Source: a candidate division WS1 bacterium (GTDB lineage: Bacteria; Armatimonadota; Zipacnadia; Zipacnadales; Zipacnadaceae). From it: DNA of 33,060 nucleotides. The position numbers were made by a program, and so were the translations under genes. The stretch lies in contig JAAYIR010000118.1 of the NCBI GenBank assembly GCA_012523355.1, forward strand, positions 1-33,060. The letters are read 5' to 3'. Shown here piece by piece: positions 15,465 through 22,876 of the stretch (positions are counted from its first letter, which is position 1; each line of letters begins with the position of its first letter). The notes beneath the pieces are model-generated. The model did not search any database, had not been told where the DNA came from, and saw nothing but the letters and a program-made list of their open reading frames with translations.

Positions 15465-16217
15465 ATGGACCAGGCCAGTCTGAGAACTCTCCTCGAAGCC
15501 GTTGCCAGCGGTCAGCTTTCCGCGACCGAGGCCCTGCGCCGGCTACGCGATCTGCCCTTCGAGGACCTCGGGCACACCAAGGTGGACCATCACCGAGCTC
15601 TGCGCACAGGTTTTCCTGAGGTGGTCTTTTCCCCAGGGAAGACCTCCGAGCAGATCTGCGAGATTCTCGCCAGTCTACACGCACAGGCCCCCGTAGTAAT
15701 AGCTACGCGTGCTGATCGCGAACTCTACGAAGCTGTATGCCGGCAAGTGCCTGAGGCGGAGTATCGGGATCCAGCGCGCATCATCTGGGTAGGCCAGCCA
15801 GTGCCCGCTCCGGGCCAAGTCGCGGTGGTCAGCGCCGGCACCTCGGACCTACCAGTGGCTGAGGAGGCGGCAGTGACTGCGGAGGCTACCGGTATCACCG
15901 TGCATCGCGTCTATGATGTGGGCGTGGCCGGTTTGCATCGACTGCTGAACTATCTGGAAGTTTTGCGCGATTCCGCAGCCATCGTGGTGGTCGCGGGCAT
16001 GGAGGGTGCTCTGGCCAGCGTTGTGGGTGGGCTGGTGGATACACCCGTGATTGGCGTGCCAACCTCCATCGGCTACGGCGCCAGCTTCCACGGCCTGGCG
16101 GCGCTACTGGGCATGCTCAACTCCTGTGCCACGGGGGTAGCGGTGGTGAATATCGACAACGGCTTTGGGGCCGGATACTTCGCTGCCTTGTTAGCTGCAC
16201 GGCAAACCCGCAGCTAG
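15465..16217 (+). CDS. larB: LarB-family NaAD carboxylase/hydrolase
   Basis: LarB carboxylates nicotinic acid adenine dinucleotide and releases AMP, making pyridinium-3,5-biscarboxylic acid mononucleotide, the first step of nickel-pincer cofactor synthesis. The product has 250 residues from ATG 15465, where family similarity begins (L-R-T-L-L-E-A-V-A-S-G). It shows F-E-D-L-G-H-T-K-V-D-H-H-R-A-L-R and G-F-P-E-V-V-F, then a PurE-like C-terminal half with S-A-G-T-S-D. The segment M-L-N-S-C-A-T-G-V-A-V-V-N-I-D-N-G-F-G-A-G carries Cys221 at the family's catalytic cysteine position. No larA, larC or larE is in the window. No Shine-Dalgarno sequence is visible at this start; an in-frame TTG at 15387 is less likely. 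Confidence 0.9.
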   Translation: MDQASLRTLLEAVASGQLSATEALRRLRDLPFEDLGHTKVDHHRALRTGFPEVVFSPGKTSEQICEILASLHAQAPVVIATRADRELYEAVCRQVPEAEYRDPARIIWVGQPVPAPGQVAVVSAGTSDLPVAEEAAVTAEATGITVHRVYDVGVAGLHRLLNYLEVLRDSAAIVVVAGMEGALASVVGGLVDTPVIGVPTSIGYGASFHGLAALLGMLNSCATGVAVVNIDNGFGAGYFAALLAARQTRS

Positions 16218-16276
16218 ACGCCGTGGGCTAGAACTTTCCTTGCTTTTCTGGCGTTATGTAAGACAGAGGAGCCAAG

Positions 16277-16313
16277 TGAGCCAGCTCGTCTGTCACCCAG
16301 CCGAGCTGGCTCA
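16277..16313. promoter_or_regulatory. 12-bp perfect inverted repeat upstream of the HtrA-type gene
   Basis: TGAGCCAGCTCG (16277-16288) and CGAGCTGGCTCA (16302-16313) are perfect complements separated by 13 bases. The centre lies about 70 bases before the protease start. It has no following T-run. It could be an operator for a dimeric regulator or an mRNA leader hairpin. I found no convincing -35/-10 pair overlapping it. Confidence 0.5.
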
Positions 16314-16365
16314 GTACACTATTCGCCGGTACAAGCATGATACTTGGCCCCCACAGGAGGAATCA

Positions 16366-17910
16366 ATGATGCGTGTTGATACACAGAGACACAGTCACCT
16401 GATCATTATTTTGCTGAGTGCGCTGGTAGGGATGGGCCTGATGGCCATGCTCATCTACTTCCCGCACGAGACAGCCGCGCGCGCCCAAGCGCCGGCCGGG
16501 AACCTCTCCGGCGGCGACTGGCGCACTGCTTTCAGCAATGTCGCCGAGTACGTCCTGCCCCGGGTGGTTTCCATACAGGGCAAGCGGAAGGTTGCCCCGC
16601 GCGTAGATATCGAGGATTTCTTCCGCAACTTCCCCTTTCCTTTCGGCCCGGAGGAGCGAGGACAGCAAGCCCCCAAGCCCAAGCCTCGTGAGGCTTCTTT
16701 CCTGGGCTCAGGATGGATCTACAGCGCTGACGGTTATATCGTGACCAATGCCCACGTGGTGATGGAATCAACCAACTTGCGGGTCCAACTCCACGACGTT
16801 GACGGCACGGCCCCCATCCCCGCGACGGTGGTGGGATATGATGCGCGCAGTGACCTGGCCGTCATCAAGGTGGAAGCCGGTCGGGAGCTCCCCTATCTGA
16901 CCCTGGGCAGCAGCAAGGACGCCCGGGTGGGACAGTGGGTCTTGGCCGTCGGTAGCCCCTTTAGCCCTGAGCTGCAGCAGACGGTCACCCAGGGCATCAT
17001 CTCCGCCAAGGGCCGGGTCGTCCCCGCCGACGAACTGGGGGCAGTAGGCTACTCCATACCCGACGTGATCCAGACCGACGCCTCCTTCAACCCCGTACAG
17101 AGCGGAGGGCCACTGGTGGATCTCAACGGTCAGGTACTGGGCATCAACGAGTCCATCTTCTCCCCCACCGGGGCCCTCGGAGGGAATATCGGCATTGGTT
17201 TTGCCATTTCGTCAGCCATGGCAGGCAAGGTCATTCCGCAGCTCATTGCCAAGAAGAAGATTGTGCGTGGGTGGCTGGGCATAGGCATCCGTGATCTGAG
17301 CGAGAACATGCGAAAGTTCTACAAGGCCCCGTCCGGTGGCGCCCTCATAACTCAGATCAGCCCCGAGGGGCCGGCCTCCAAGAGCGACCTTCAACTGGAG
17401 GACGTGGTCGTAAAGGTTAACGACACGCCGGTCCACAGTGCCAGCGACCTTCAGCGTGTGGTTAGTGAGCTCCCGCCCGGCGAGACGGCGACCTTCGAGG
17501 TCATCCGCAGCGGCCAGTCGAAGAGCATTAGCATCAAGATCGGTGAGATGCCGGATGACGGAGGCCTGAGCCCGTCCAAGCCCTCACCTGAAGAACAGGT
17601 AGAGGCTGCGGACCCATTAGGCTTGAGAGTGCAGACTCTAACTGGCAACATGCCGCAAGCCCGCGCACTGGGCGTGAGCAAGGGCGTGCTCGTGGCGGCT
17701 GTCAATGAGGGTGGCCCCTCTGCGGGCATTCTCTTGAAGGACGACGTCATCACCGCAGTCAACCGCACCACGGTGACCAGCGCCGCGGAGTATCGCGCAG
17801 CCCTGAATGCGGCCAAGGAAGCGGGGGCTAAGTTCGTTGTAGTGCGCATCACTCGGAAGGCCGACGATCGTGTCCTGAGCACCGTAGTGGACATCACCCC
17901 GGACTGGTAA
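16366..17910 (+). CDS. HtrA/Deg-family protease-like protein with two PDZ domains and altered active-site loop
   Basis: The start is ATG 16366, or ATG 16369, which sits eight bases after AGGAGG; the product has 514 residues. A membrane anchor spans about 11-31. The protease domain shows T-N-A-H-V-V (His130) and S-D-L-A-V-I-K-V (Asp163), then F-N-P-V-Q-S-G-G-P-L (Ser246). The triad is intact, but the usual N-P-G-N-S-G-G has become N-P-V-Q-S-G-G, replacing the oxyanion-hole glycine with valine. PDZ domains lie at about 302-395 and 418-512; the first has L-E-D-V-V where G-D-V-I is usual. It is probably a periplasmic quality-control protease or chaperone anchored in the inner membrane. A strong terminator follows. 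Confidence 0.88.
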   Translation: MMRVDTQRHSHLIIILLSALVGMGLMAMLIYFPHETAARAQAPAGNLSGGDWRTAFSNVAEYVLPRVVSIQGKRKVAPRVDIEDFFRNFPFPFGPEERGQQAPKPKPREASFLGSGWIYSADGYIVTNAHVVMESTNLRVQLHDVDGTAPIPATVVGYDARSDLAVIKVEAGRELPYLTLGSSKDARVGQWVLAVGSPFSPELQQTVTQGIISAKGRVVPADELGAVGYSIPDVIQTDASFNPVQSGGPLVDLNGQVLGINESIFSPTGALGGNIGIGFAISSAMAGKVIPQLIAKKKIVRGWLGIGIRDLSENMRKFYKAPSGGALITQISPEGPASKSDLQLEDVVVKVNDTPVHSASDLQRVVSELPPGETATFEVIRSGQSKSISIKIGEMPDDGGLSPSKPSPEEQVEAADPLGLRVQTLTGNMPQARALGVSKGVLVAAVNEGGPSAGILLKDDVITAVNRTTVTSAAEYRAALNAAKEAGAKFVVVRITRKADDRVLSTVVDITPDW

Positions 17911-17931
17911 CTGCCCGTTCAACACACAGAG

Positions 17932-17964
17932 AAGGCCCTGGCCCTTTGGTGGCCAGGGCCTTTT
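17932..17964 (+). terminator. Rho-independent terminator after the HtrA-type gene
   Basis: A perfect 12-bp stem, AAGGCCCTGGCC (17932-17943) with GGCCAGGGCCTT (17951-17962), closes a seven-base loop and ends in TTTT. It lies 22 bases after the stop codon. Confidence 0.9.
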
Positions 17965-18045
17965 CATCGTGAGAAGGGATTTCGAGGACAGCGGAGAATT
18001 ACCTTTCCTGTGTATTGAAGTTCAGTGTCGGACAGGGGATTCGTC

Positions 18046-19047
18046 ATGGATTTGCGCAGCTGCCGCACCTCAACCATAAACGCTCTCAAGTGGCTGCTTA
18101 GCCAGCAGAACGCAGACGGCTCTTTTCGTCCTGCGGAACATGGCCTGGCTACTCTGGCCAAACTGCTGTGGGCCCTCGGTGACATGGGCCAGCAGCCCAA
18201 GGCCGCTCAACTCAGCACCTGGCTTCGTGCCTCCAGCCTCGACGAGGATGGTGATCTCAGCGGTGCGGCCCGGCCCGCGCCCTGGGACCACTTCTACCCG
18301 GTGGCGAACGCCTTTCTCGCGGTCGGGGCCATGCGCTTGAGCCAGTTTGCGTTGGCCTATCCTCTGCTGGAATGGCTCACCAGCCTCCAGCACCCGGAGA
18401 CCGGCGGCTTTCTCACCGCGGGTCCCGAGGCCCCACTGGATGGTGAGCAGGACCTGCTCACCACTGCTGTCTGCGCGTATGCTTGTCTCCAGTGCGGCCA
18501 GCTTCGTGAGGCCGAAGCCGCCGGAGGTTTCTTGCTGCGTCTGTGGGAGAATCAACCCGGCGGTGCCGCCGCCCGCCTCTATATGGTGACCCACAACGGT
18601 GAAGAGATTCTTTCGGAGTTCCCAGCTGAGGCGGCGCCGTGGTATGCTATCGATACCGGCCAGCGCGAGCAGTTCTATCACGCCCCGGCACTGGCCGCAG
18701 GCTTTCTGGCCTGCCTAGCGGACGCTTCCGGATCCCAGGACTACCTGGAAGGCACCCACCGCTATCTCCAGTTTCTTGACTCCTGTGCCGACGACCGCCA
18801 TTCCAGCGAACACAGCGCCTTTATCGCCTGGGCCGCCGCGCTGGCCTACGAGATCACAGGCAGCGCCAACTACCAGCGCACGGTCGAAGCCGTCGTTGAT
18901 TCGCTGCTGGCGACGCAGCTTAACAACGGCAGTTGGCTGAAGGGGAGCATGGGAGCGGATCTCACCTCAGACGTGGTGGACGCCACTGCTGAGAATATCA
19001 TCGTCCTCAACCAGGTGCTGCGCTCACTGGTCGGCACTGAGGAATAG
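18046..19047 (+). CDS. Alpha/alpha-toroid (terpenoid cyclase/prenyltransferase-like) protein, function unknown
   Basis: ATG 18046, with AGGGGA seven bases upstream, gives 333 residues. The protein has repeated helical units with turn motifs Q-N-A-D-G-S-F near residue 24, Q-H-P-E-T-G-G-F near 120 and Q-L-N-N-G-S-W near 295. These resemble the Q-x-x-D-G-x-W turns of squalene/terpene cyclase and prenyltransferase toroids. The D-x-D-D-T-A-type cyclase catalytic motif is absent, so a cyclase role is unlikely. It could be a glycan-related alpha/alpha-barrel or a binding protein. There is no signal peptide. It is convergent with the next gene, 17 bases away. Confidence 0.65.
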   Translation: MDLRSCRTSTINALKWLLSQQNADGSFRPAEHGLATLAKLLWALGDMGQQPKAAQLSTWLRASSLDEDGDLSGAARPAPWDHFYPVANAFLAVGAMRLSQFALAYPLLEWLTSLQHPETGGFLTAGPEAPLDGEQDLLTTAVCAYACLQCGQLREAEAAGGFLLRLWENQPGGAAARLYMVTHNGEEILSEFPAEAAPWYAIDTGQREQFYHAPALAAGFLACLADASGSQDYLEGTHRYLQFLDSCADDRHSSEHSAFIAWAAALAYEITGSANYQRTVEAVVDSLLATQLNNGSWLKGSMGADLTSDVVDATAENIIVLNQVLRSLVGTEE

Positions 19048-19064
19048 GGTCCAGGGGTTACCCA

Positions 19065-20096
19065 CTAGAGCCCCAATTCAATTTTCCCCAGAAACAGCCC
19101 CAGATTCTTGGCCCCAGAGGTCTCTGGAGGTGCAGACCACGCGTTGTACGCCAGCCACACTGTTCTCTCTGCCACAGCCAGGGAGGGGCGCAGGTTGGTG
19201 TTCCCGTCTGCCAAGTATTCGGTCGAGGACAACCCGGCACCTACCGCATCGCTGACGGTCAGGACCAGATTCCCGACGCCGGGTGCCTCGCCCACGAACA
19301 GCGTGTATAGTATCAAGGCCCGAGTCTGCAGACGCGCCGCGGCCAGTGGCCCCAGGTGGCCCGTCCCCCGCAGCTTGCGAACTCCATGAAACCGATGACC
19401 GTTGTAACTGGCCTGCCACAGGCTAGCTTGCCCCGCAGCCTCGGTGACGTAGGGGATCAGCAGATCAGCACCAAAGTCCGCTAATCCCAGTCCACTCAGA
19501 CTCCCCGGGGAGGGTGGCTGCCAGTTCACCACGAAGCCGTTCTGCTCCGGGCCTGCGGACAACGACAGGCTGTTGCTCTCCGGCGGCCCCAGCCAGGCGA
19601 GCCAGAGTTGAGCGTTGTGCTCGGCGATCGCTCCCTGCCGCGTGTTGGCGACCGCAACCGCCTCCGTGGCGGTCTGTGGCTCCAGCCGGAATCCTGCCAG
19701 CATTAGAGCACGAGGAGCAGTCTCTGGGGTTCCAGCAGGGGCCTCTAGCCAGGCCAACCACACCGTCTTGCCCACCACTGCCGCATGCAGATCCCTGCGA
19801 TCTCGCCCGCTAGCTCCAGCAGCAACAAGCTTAGTCCAGGAAGCGCCGCCCGTGTCCGGAACCAGCTCGGAAATGTACACTGCCCCCTGGTTGATCTCTC
19901 CCAGAAAAAGTTGCTCCTCGCCGATCGCCAAGGCGGGAGAGGTAGAGCCAGCACCCACGGTTCTTAGCGGTTGCCCCGGCCACAAGCGCAGGCCCTCCCA
20001 GCCTCGCGGCTGTGCTTGTGCCGCCTCCGCTGCGCCTGCACCAAGCGCGCCCAGGCTCAGCGCCAGTACCACAACGATATGCCTACTCGCTCGCAT
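19065..20096 (-). CDS. Secreted repeat protein, probable beta-propeller
   Basis: The product has 343 residues from ATG 20096. It has a clear Sec signal peptide: M-R-A-S-R, a long hydrophobic core, and A-Q-A cleavage near residue 28. The mature part repeats short strands of the form V-W-L-A-W, L-W-L-A-W and V-W-L-A-Y at intervals, each after an H-A-A-V-V-G-K, H-N-A-Q or V-A-E-R type turn. That is the pattern of sialidase-like or similar beta-propellers. No Asp-box is well conserved and no catalytic residues can be named. There is no lipobox, so it is periplasmic or exported. It is divergently transcribed from the first outer-membrane gene. Confidence 0.6.
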   Translation of the reverse strand: MRASRHIVVVLALSLGALGAGAAEAAQAQPRGWEGLRLWPGQPLRTVGAGSTSPALAIGEEQLFLGEINQGAVYISELVPDTGGASWTKLVAAGASGRDRRDLHAAVVGKTVWLAWLEAPAGTPETAPRALMLAGFRLEPQTATEAVAVANTRQGAIAEHNAQLWLAWLGPPESNSLSLSAGPEQNGFVVNWQPPSPGSLSGLGLADFGADLLIPYVTEAAGQASLWQASYNGHRFHGVRKLRGTGHLGPLAAARLQTRALILYTLFVGEAPGVGNLVLTVSDAVGAGLSSTEYLADGNTNLRPSLAVAERTVWLAYNAWSAPPETSGAKNLGLFLGKIELGL

Positions 20097-20146
20097 AGCT
20101 CGGCCCCCTTCAGTCTTCCGTGCGTGGGTTGTACTCTCGATTGCTC

Positions 20147-20176
20147 TTGACTCTCAAGTCTCAGAAAGTGTATACT
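20147..20176 (+). promoter_or_regulatory. Sigma-70-type promoter for the outer-membrane protein gene
   Basis: TTGACT (20147-20152) and TATACT (20171-20176) are separated by 18 bases; each matches consensus at five of six positions. The -35 lies inside a palindrome, CTTGA-CTC-TCAAG (20146-20158), in the divergent gap. On the other strand TTGAGA inside the same palindrome could serve as -35, with TACAAC 18 bases on, for the secreted protein gene. Confidence 0.65.
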
Positions 20177-20220
20177 CCACCTGAATATCGCACAAGTCAC
20201 AGCAACAGGAGGGGTACTAG

Positions 20221-20961
20221 ATGCACCGTCTAGTTCTAACGTTCGGATTGGCCTTGATGTTCTCTGTTCTTCCCCTCGCGGCCTTTGCCCAGACCGACAT
20301 CTATGGCGACTGGGCGACCCCACCGGTTTCCAGCGCTCCCACTGCCTCTTACCTGGGCCAAACCGGCCTGCTGATCACCCCTACCGCGATGGTCGCCCCA
20401 CCCCTGCAGGGGGCGGCGTTCTACCACGCCATTCAATCAGAGCCCCGACGTCAAGCCCTCTGGGGAGCCGTATTCGGCTTGCCGGGGGATCTGGAGGCCA
20501 GCGTAGTGCGTATGGTCAACGTCGAACCCCAGGAAGCAACTCCTGGCGTCTATCGCAACGAAACCGTGCTCAATGGCAAGTATCAGATCCCCCTGGGTCG
20601 CCTGACCCGCACCGAGGGGGAGATGCCAAAGGTCGCTTTGGGGATCTTTGACGCCAGTAACACCGTAGCTCGCGTGTGGTACCTCAGCCTGAGCCACGCC
20701 TTCCCGGTGGAGGCAGAGAGCCTCAACATGGTGAATCTCCACGCCGGCTGGGGCAATAAGGACCACGGCGGCGGTCGCCTGGATGGTTTCTTCGCCGGCA
20801 TGGACTTCGCGCCTTCCAGCGATTCCCTGATTCAGGTGGAGTACGATGGGGTTAACCTTAATGGGAACATACGCTACTACCCTGCCAGGTGGGTCTCCAT
20901 TGATCTGGGCGTTGTGGCAGAGGATTTCGCATGGGGCGCTACCGCCAATACTTTCTTCTGA
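20221..20961 (+). CDS. Outer-membrane beta-barrel protein, YjbH-like
   Basis: The product has 246 residues from ATG 20221, with AGGAGG about ten bases upstream. The signal peptide ends A-A-F-A before Q-T (about residue 23). Near the mature N-terminus is G-Q-T-G-L-L-I-T-P-T-A, and near the end L-I-Q-V-E-Y-D-G-V-N-L-N-G-N-I-R-Y-Y-P. These resemble the G-x-x-x-T-P and E-Y-D-G positions of YjbH-type exopolysaccharide-associated outer-membrane proteins. The alternating aromatic strands and terminal F-F fit a small barrel recognised by BamA. It is much shorter than full YjbH, so only a domain relationship is claimed. The substrate is unknown. Confidence 0.7.
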   Translation: MHRLVLTFGLALMFSVLPLAAFAQTDIYGDWATPPVSSAPTASYLGQTGLLITPTAMVAPPLQGAAFYHAIQSEPRRQALWGAVFGLPGDLEASVVRMVNVEPQEATPGVYRNETVLNGKYQIPLGRLTRTEGEMPKVALGIFDASNTVARVWYLSLSHAFPVEAESLNMVNLHAGWGNKDHGGGRLDGFFAGMDFAPSSDSLIQVEYDGVNLNGNIRYYPARWVSIDLGVVAEDFAWGATANTFF

Positions 20962-21110
20962 GCACCTTTCTAGGGCGCGACCGCGGCCGCAACCGCTTAG
21001 GGGGGTGAGAGCAGGACGGCAGAGATGGCAAGCTGATTGCACAGCACTAAACCTAGTAGCACCGGAGATTCGCAGTACCATTCACACCAATTCTGAGGGA
21101 GGAATATCAC

Positions 21111-21602
21111 ATGAAGAGACTATTGCCGGTTCTAGTCTTGGTGGCCATGCTTACCACCAGTACAGCCTTCGCCCAGTACTGGGGCGGCATGGGTGCCGAC
21201 AACGTGTTCGAGGGACCAAGGATCCATCTGGGATGGGTCAAAGCCCAGGACTTTGACAGCACCATCGTCTACGGTGCCGACTACATCTGGCGCAACGCGC
21301 TGGCCACGGTCAACTACTTCACTGACGATGGTGAGCGGGTGTGGACCTTTGAGGGCTCGTATCTGTGGCGTCCCCAGGAGGATGCCACCATCTATGCTGG
21401 CGGCGGCCTCGGGTTTGCCAGTCAATCCAACGGCAACACGGATAGCGGCTGGCTCTGGAATATCGTCGTGGGCAAGGAGTTCCAGCCCGAGAACATGGTG
21501 GCGGGAGGCGCGCCTTATGTGGAGGCGCGCTACAACTTCGGCAGCAGCGGCGACACGGACGACCTGAGCGGCATCCGTCTCACTGTTGGCTACCGATTCT
21601 AG
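21111..21602 (+). CDS. Small outer-membrane beta-barrel protein
   Basis: The product has 163 residues from ATG 21111, with GGAGG and an eight-base spacer. The signal peptide (M-K-R, hydrophobic core, T-A-F-A) is cut before Q22. The mature protein of about 142 residues alternates polar and aromatic residues in about eight strands, for example Y-G-A-D-Y-I-W-R-N-A and Y-V-E-A-R-Y-N-F. It ends G-Y-R-F, the C-terminal Phe signature of outer-membrane barrels, which suggests an eight-stranded OmpA/OmpX-like or OMP_b-brl-like fold. It lies 149 bases after the preceding outer-membrane gene; no separate promoter could be identified, so they may share a transcript. Confidence 0.75.
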   Translation: MKRLLPVLVLVAMLTTSTAFAQYWGGMGADNVFEGPRIHLGWVKAQDFDSTIVYGADYIWRNALATVNYFTDDGERVWTFEGSYLWRPQEDATIYAGGGLGFASQSNGNTDSGWLWNIVVGKEFQPENMVAGGAPYVEARYNFGSSGDTDDLSGIRLTVGYRF

Positions 21603-21626
21603 GCTCAACTAGAAGCTCTAAGAATG

Positions 21627-21658
21627 ACAAGCCCTCCGTTCTTCGACGGAGGGCTTGT
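21627..21658. terminator. Bidirectional terminator between convergent genes
   Basis: A perfect 13-bp stem, ACAAGCCCTCCGT (21627-21639) with ACGGAGGGCTTGT (21646-21658), closes a TCTTCG loop. It lies between the ends of the outer-membrane gene (21602) and the argD-like gene (21683). Only short T-rich stretches flank it. Confidence 0.8.
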
Positions 21659-21682
21659 TACTTCTCCCGGACACTTAGTGCC

Positions 21683-22876
21683 CTATTCTGCAACCACCTT
21701 GTCCAAGATCTCCACTGCCTGCCGACACTCCTCCTCGCTCACGATCAGCGGCGGCGCCAGGCGAACCCGGTCGGGCCCTATGGCATTGACGATGAGCCCC
21801 TCACGCAGTGCAGCCTCCTGGACCTGCGGCCCCGTGATTTGCTCCGGATCAAGCACCACGGCAAGCAACAGCCCCTGTCCTCGGACCTCCCGGAAAGCCG
21901 TATGCGCACCCAGTCGTTGCCGCAGCAGGCCTGCCAGGAAACCTCCGCGCTCCGCGGCCCGCTCCACTAAACCCTCTTCAGCGATGACCTGCAGCGTCTC
22001 CAGAGCTGCGGCCGAGCACAGGTGATTGCCCCCGAAGGTCGCCGCATGGTCACCCGGCTGAAAGACTGCCGCCGCCTCCCGGGCCAGACAGGCCCCAATC
22101 GGCAATCCTGAGCCCAGTGCCTTGGCGAGTGTCATGCTGTCCGTCTCAATTCCGTGGTGCTGGTAGGCAAACCACTTCCCGGTGCGCCCAAGCCCGGTCT
22201 GAATCTCGTCCAGGATGAGCAGTACGCCCCGTTGATCGCACAGCTGGCGCACACCTGCCAGGTAACCTTCATCGGGTACATTGACCCCGCCCTCGCCCTG
22301 CACCGGCTCCAGAATCACCGCGCAGATCTCCGGGGTCAACGCCGCGGCCAGCGCCTCCAGATCATTGTAGGGAACATACCCGAAGCCCGGCAGCAGTGGC
22401 TGGAAGGGCTTCTGGTACTTCTCCTGTGCGGTGGCACTCAGAGAACCCAGCGTGCGCCCATGGAAGGCCGACAGGGCCGCAATGATGCCCGGACCCCGCG
22501 GCGGGTCCTGCAACCCCGCCCAGCGGCGCGCCAGCTTGATCGCGGCCTCGTTGGCCTCCGTGCCGCTATTGCAGAAGAAACAACGATCGGCAAAGGACAG
22601 TGCAGTAAGCCGCTCCGCCAACCGCGCCTGCTCCCGGTTATAGTACAGGTTGGAGGTATGGACCAACTCCGCCGCTTGCTGCTGCAAGGCCGTCACGATC
22701 CGCGGATGGGAGTGTCCCGTCGCCATGACCGCGATCCCGGCCACGAAGTCCAGATACTCCCGCCCCTGGAGATCCCACAGCCGGCACCCCTGGCCACGGG
22801 CGAAGGCCACTGAGAGCGGCCGGTAGGTGCGCATCAGGTGCTGATCATAGAGGGCGGCAATCGCGGCGCTATCCAT
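21683..22876 (-). CDS. argD: Class III PLP aminotransferase, acetylornithine aminotransferase-like
   Basis: The product has 397 residues, the usual ArgD length. PLP-binding signatures are N-S-G-T-E-A-N-E (103-110), the F-H-G-R-T-L-G segment, L-D-E-I-Q-T-G-L-G-R-T-G (222-233; Asp223 contacts the pyridine ring) and T-L-A-K-A-L-G-S-G with Lys252 as the Schiff-base lysine, then T-F-G-G-N-H. Substrate specificity within the ArgD/SOAT/GABA-aminotransferase group cannot be fixed from sequence alone. The start overlaps the stop of the DUF4340 gene as TGATG (22878-22874), so it is translated as the last member of the ABC-transporter-like operon. No other arginine gene is nearby. Confidence 0.88.
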   Translation of the reverse strand: MDSAAIAALYDQHLMRTYRPLSVAFARGQGCRLWDLQGREYLDFVAGIAVMATGHSHPRIVTALQQQAAELVHTSNLYYNREQARLAERLTALSFADRCFFCNSGTEANEAAIKLARRWAGLQDPPRGPGIIAALSAFHGRTLGSLSATAQEKYQKPFQPLLPGFGYVPYNDLEALAAALTPEICAVILEPVQGEGGVNVPDEGYLAGVRQLCDQRGVLLILDEIQTGLGRTGKWFAYQHHGIETDSMTLAKALGSGLPIGACLAREAAAVFQPGDHAATFGGNHLCSAAALETLQVIAEEGLVERAAERGGFLAGLLRQRLGAHTAFREVRGQGLLLAVVLDPEQITGPQVQEAALREGLIVNAIGPDRVRLAPPLIVSEEECRQAVEILDKVVAE

